In this document: in pieces, positions 59,848 through 64,000 of the stretch
Numbering within the stretch: position 1 is the stretch's first letter
Layout: the number at the start of each line of letters is the position of its first letter
From: Panicum virgatum
Lineage: Eukaryota > Streptophyta > Magnoliopsida > Poales > Poaceae
NCBI RefSeq assembly: GCF_016808335.1
Contig: NC_053140.1
Span: 31,302,586 to 31,366,585 of the forward strand
Direction of reading: 5' to 3'
DNA length: 64,000 nucleotides
The notes under the pieces: model-generated
The model's database searches: none
What the model saw: the letters and a program-made list of their open reading frames with translations, nothing else
Told to the model about the DNA's origin: nothing
Program-made: the position numbers and the translations under genes

Positions 59848-60600
59848 GACTACTCCTATTTCAGTGGAAGAGGAAAATAATACATAAGAAGATTCAACAT
59901 TCTATGGTGGATAGGGGTTCGAGGCTTAATAAGATAAAAAGAAGAGACATCTTGTTTTCGTTTTGTTAATCCATAAATTTTATTATATATTTCGCAGAAA
60001 AAACTTCTATTATACATTTAGACATAGCGTATATTTAGATGTATTACAAACTGTTCTATAATTTTTTTTAGACAAATTAGTTGTGGCATGAAAGACTCTC
60101 ATGCTTAATGCATATAGTTTTTTAGCATGCAAATCAAACATAACTAATTAGTTAAGCAGATAGTTGAGATCTAATTTCTTAAGATTGCACTCTTCGTTAT
60201 ATTTTTTTCAGACGCTAGGATTGTATTTTTTATGGAACGCGTATTTATTAGAAAAGTTATACCTATAAAGTTTTGAACGGATGGAGATGCAGTAGACATC
60301 TAACCGGAGTATCGGACTCGCGAGTGTGAATCGAAGTCCGACTCGCTGGAGATCTCCCGCTCATAAAACCGATGCCCCCGATCGCATCAGCTAGTAGAGA
60401 TACAAGCAATTCTTCAAAAAAAAAAAAGTAGAGATACAAGCACACAGCTGCGTAGTCACTGACCATCCGGGCACGCTACGCCGTGGCCGTCCCGTGCGTC
60501 ACACAACACGCACGCACGCCATCCCTCGCGAAGCTTCCTCTTCCTCCTCCGGCCGGCCGCCACCGACCCGAACCCACCCCGCCGCGGCGCCTCCCTTACC
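58570..60600. other. Intergenic DNA between the ABCB and UFD1-family genes
   Basis: Mixed-composition sequence. Frames at 59149-59520 (+) and 59513-59806 (+) lack any recognised domain, codon signature or promoter and are not called. A (GA)21 microsatellite is at 59805-59846. The region 59900-60250 is AT-rich with no gene. Confidence 0.5.
59805..59846. repeat. (GA)21 microsatellite
   Basis: 42 bases of uninterrupted GA, about 0.9 kb upstream of the UFD1-family gene. Such tracts can act as GAGA-type promoter sequences in plants, but nothing here shows it. Confidence 0.97.
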
Positions 60601-60604
60601 ACCA

Positions 60605-60727
60605 TATATATTCCTCCCCGCCTCTCGCCGTCGAGGGTCGTCGAGAGGAAAGGAGCCGAGGAGAAGTCGGAACGCGTTTTAGATCGGATCGGAGGAGGGG
60701 GAAGGGAGAGAAAGGATTTCATTCAGG
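60605..60727 (+). promoter_or_regulatory. TATA-like box and leader of the UFD1-family gene
   Basis: TATATAT at 60605-60611 is followed after about 30 bases by a purine-rich leader to the ATG at 60728. Upstream is a CT-rich tract (60535-60600). Confidence 0.5.
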
Positions 60728-63019
60728 ATGGATTTCGAGCTGCGTCAGGCCCGGGAGAAGCTGGAGCGCGAGCAGCGGGAGCGGATGCAGCGCGCCAAGG
60801 CCAAGGCCGAGCGCGAGCGCCGGGCCAAGGCCGAGGCCGCGCGCCGCCAGGAAGCGCTCGAGGCGTCCCACCGCGAGCGCCGCCTCGACGCCGCGCGCGC
60901 CCAGGAAGAGGTAACCCCCCACCACCTCGACCTAGTTTCGTAGGCGCTGATTAACTGCCATGCCTGTGTGAGAAATAGTATGTTGCTAGCGCTGAATCCC
61001 TAACCCTTGATTCGGTTTGCGTGCTTTGATTTCTCGCTCCTGTTTTATCGGCAAACTGTTTGACAGGTTGCTTCCTAATTCGATCGCCAAAATCCTGCTA
61101 ATTTAAAAAGGAATAGAAACATTTTGATCCTAAAACCTGGTCGGGGGCTCAGGGTGAAGTGCCCTTTATTGGCTCCGGGTGATCTTAATGGGAATGGCGC
61201 ACGGTGTCTTGTTAGGATTCCCTTTTACTGATTGCTGCAATTAAGCTACTTTCATTGCCCCTTTTCACAACATGCTGCGGATAATAGGTTCCTGAAAACT
61301 GAATGTGTTTTTACTGCTCATCTCTAGTGGCTCTAGTCTCTACCTTGTGTTTTGCTACTGGGTGCTGATTGAATTGTCTGTGCTCCTGATAGGCTGACCA
61401 GAAAATGGAAGAGGTAATGCAGCTGGGGAAGGGGGTTTCATTCTCACGCATGTTTGAGGCACTTCGATATGATGGCTCTGGGGATAAGATCAAGCTACCA
61501 CCATCTTCGTTTAAGGAATTATCTGATGAAGGAGCGCTGGATAAAGGTCCCATGTACTTCAGGTTGTCCAAGGTTAGGGACACAGTCCCGGGTGCCACTA
61601 TGGAAGAAGACACCGAGGAGGCAACCTGTTCCGGTGTTCTGGAATTCACTGCCAGGGAGGGCTCTGCTGAACTCCCGCTGCATGTTTGGAACAACCTGTT
61701 CCAGAGTGGCACCCCAGACGTCCCTCTGATTGAAGTCAAGTATGTCAGTTTGCCCAAAGGAACATACGCGAAGTTGAAACCGGAAGGGGCTGGGTTTTCG
61801 GATCTCCCTAACCATAGAGCAGTCCTTGAAACGGCACTTCGCAATCACGCAACACTATCTGAAAACAATATTGTTGTGGTGAACTATGGGCTACTGCAGT
61901 ACAAGTTAAAGGTTCTTGAACTGAAGCCCGCGTCAAGTGTATCTGTCCTAGAGACAGATGTTGAAGTTGACATAGAGGGATCAGATTCAGTTTTGGACAA
62001 TGAAGAGAACCAACATGTGCTTGTGCCGCTTGCGATTGGAAAGGTCGAATCCAGTGTTGTGGAAGAAGGGAAGTTCAGGTACTACAAATTTTCAGTTGAA
62101 GAAAGTGCAAGTGAGAAAGTAGCTTCTGGGCGTGCTAATATTGAGGTTAAGATAGACACGGATGCGAGTGGTGGCGACACTGATATCTACGTTTCAAGGC
62201 ATCCTTTAGTATTCCCGACTCAGCACCGACATGAGTGGTCTTCTCATGAAATGGGATCAAAGGTTCTTATACTCAAACCACGGGATTCCAGTTTGGTGAC
62301 CGGTGTTTACAGTATTGGAGTTTATGGTTTCAAAGGGACTTCTAAGTACCAGCTCTCTGTAGATATTAAGGATGTTAATAGCCAAAGAATTGGTGAACAT
62401 GCTAGTGCCTCAGGAAGTGTCGACGCTGATTCAGTACTGTGTAGGAACTGTAAGCGCCATATAGCCAGCCGATCTGCTCATCTTCATGAGGCATACTGCA
62501 TGAGACACAATGTTGCCTGCCCGCATGATGGCTGTGGAGTTGTTCTCCGGAGAGAAGAAGCAGCAGATCATGTCCACTGCAACAAGTGCAGGCGAGCTTT
62601 CAAGCAGAGGGAAATGGAGAAGCATATGAAAGTCTTCCATGAGCCACTGCAGTGCCCCTGTGGGGTGGTTCTGGAAAAGGAAGATATGGTATGTCTTGCC
62701 ATCTCTCTTCATTATGCTAGCTGCACACTGGTAACTTTCTGAAGCATAATTTTCTTACGAAATTGTCTTCTTTTTTTTTGTTAATTTTCAGGTCCAACAT
62801 CAATCCTCAACCTGCCCTTTGCGCTTGATCGTGTGCCGGTTCTGCGGTGACACAGTCCATGCTGGTGGAGAACCAGTTGATGCTCGTGACCGACTCCGAA
62901 ATATGTGTGAGCATGAGAGTATCTGTGGATCCAGGACCGCACCATGTGACTCTTGTGGGCGGTCAGTCATGCTGAAGGAGATGGACATTCACCTGATAGC
63001 CGTTCATCAGAAGAGCTGA
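60728..63019 (+). CDS. UFD1-family protein with TRAF-type/C2HC zinc fingers (PRLI-interacting factor K-like), 3 exons
   Basis: Exons are 60728-60910, 61393-62688 and 62792-63019. All are multiples of three with GT/AG borders: 1,707 bases, 568 residues, close to the length of the Arabidopsis 'PRLI-interacting factor K' protein that this layout matches. Residues 1-70 are a highly charged Arg/Glu/Lys helix, likely coiled coil (MDFELRQAREKLEREQRE). About residues 75-250 are a UFD1-type domain (FEALRYDGSGDKIKLPPSSF; VNYGLLQYKLKVLELKP). From about residue 411 on, paired Cys/His motifs (CRNCKRHIASRSAHLHEAYC ... CRFCGDTVHAGG ... CDSCGRSVMLKEMDIH) form TRAF-like zinc fingers. UFD1 relatives bind ubiquitin and work with CDC48/p97, so a role in ubiquitin-dependent protein handling is inferred. 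No damage was seen. Confidence 0.93.
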
Positions 63020-64000
63020 TCACCCAGTGGCACAGGGATGACCTGAGCTGAGACTGGTGCTTGCTCAAAGCTACAAAGTTGTTACTGAATTTCAGCGCTG
63101 CTGGCTTGAACAATGCCCCATTGAACTGCAAATATGTGGTGTGTTATGTTTGTCATTTGTGGTGTTCCCATGAAGGAAACACACTGGCGTTAGTGTTGTG
63201 TCTGTATCTTGTTTCTGTGTACATTATTTACAAGTCTTCTTTGACATGTTAGTATTATTTATTTGTTATTAAAACGAAATATGTTCTCTTCTCTGTGATG
63301 GACCGCGTAACGTGTGTCCTGTCATTTTAGATTGTATGGGTACTACATGTAGGCAATTGTTCACAAGGTTCATATTCAACAGGGTGGCTTACACTTTTTT
63401 AAAAAATATATACTGAGCTTCCACTGTTAGTAGCAGACGCGCGCGCTTGTTTGTCATCTGTCAAGCCGCCAGCGAGCTGTTCCTTCAGTTCAGCCAGCGC
63501 TCGTTTCTGATGGCCACCTGCGTATGTATCACGAATTCACGCCACTAGTCTTTTAATCCTTTTCAGAGGCTCTGAAACCACTACTGGGCAAGCAAAGATG
63601 GGCGCTTCGCCACTGAAGATGAGACCAGCGTTAGCCGGCCGCCGCATACTCCACCAAATCCACGAACATTCGTCTCCATTGCTTCCAAACTGCCATCAGG
63701 ATTCAGGAGAGGGCGGCGTGCTAGGCAACCAAAAAGGAACAATATTGCGATTTGCGAACACATATATGCTATTTATCGGGGAGCCAGGAACGAGTTTTTG
63801 CGAACAAACTTAAGGCCAAACATAGAACATTTGTTTCCTGTTTGGAGCAAGTTCACTAGATGGTCAAACGCACAGAAAACTACCTGAAAAATCATAGAAA
63901 TAATAGAATGTAACTGAACTCAAACCGATCGGCTGCTGGGAACGAACCTAGCTCCAATAAACTTAAAATTTCACCCTTTCCTTTTAATAATTCCCATAAC
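63020..64000. other. 3' flank of the UFD1-family gene; nothing else seen
   Basis: The 3' untranslated region probably extends to about 63270-63350 (T-rich, with 'TTATTAAAACGAAAT'). No further gene, repeat or RNA was recognised to the window end. Confidence 0.5.

Overview
This is nuclear DNA of a grass (Poaceae, probably panicoid). The support is nested Ty3/gypsy elements, Stowaway MITEs with CTCCCTCCGT ends, 'TTTGCCGAGTG' CACTA-type subterminal repeats, very GC-rich first exons with a falling 5'-3' GC gradient, and two intron-containing plant genes. About 46 kb on the left is repeat DNA. The right third holds two genes that appear intact.

Layout. (a) 1-9501 is a nest. A gag-protease gypsy remnant (to 2894) sits in a long solo-LTR-type repeat (to 5523). 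That repeat sits in a minus-strand gypsy element (5524-8905), whose LTR is itself interrupted by a solo LTR with the target-site duplication (TSD) GTAAC. A truncated inverted copy of the same solo-LTR family follows (8906-9501). (b) 9733-13832 is a 4.1-kb solo LTR with TSD TTGAG, followed by AT-rich DNA and a foldback element. (c) 15285-17163 is a near-identical second copy of 43924-45808: a 415-bp LTR plus the 5' flank and TATA region of the ABC transporter gene. (d) 17167-44338 is a pol-less minus-strand element of Tat-lineage type. It carries an intron-containing antisense gene and a ~122-bp tandem repeat. It is split by a copia-type solo LTR (19347-21006, TSD GTGTC) and by an Athila-like gag-protease element (22153-38374). 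The latter in turn contains a Tat-lineage element (23303-33799, TSD CAACC) with gag, protease, RT, two RNase H domains and integrase on the minus strand and its own antisense intron-containing gene on the plus strand. (e) 45995-54293 is a 12-exon ABCB (MDR/P-glycoprotein type) transporter gene of 1,293 codons. (f) 56047-58564 is another solo LTR of the long family (TSD ATGAT). (g) 60728-63019 is a 3-exon UFD1-family / PRLI-interacting factor K-type gene of 568 codons.

The two host genes are unrelated in function: membrane transport, and ubiquitin-linked protein handling. I found no bacterial, CRISPR or operon-like system. The most unusual material is the two antisense genes inside Tat-type elements, the duplicated gene promoter joined to retrotransposon sequence, and two unrelated LTR families that each carry palindrome arrays just upstream of their TATA boxes. 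Exon, phase and TSD statements were read by eye from the sequence. Family names rest on recognised motifs, not on a database search.
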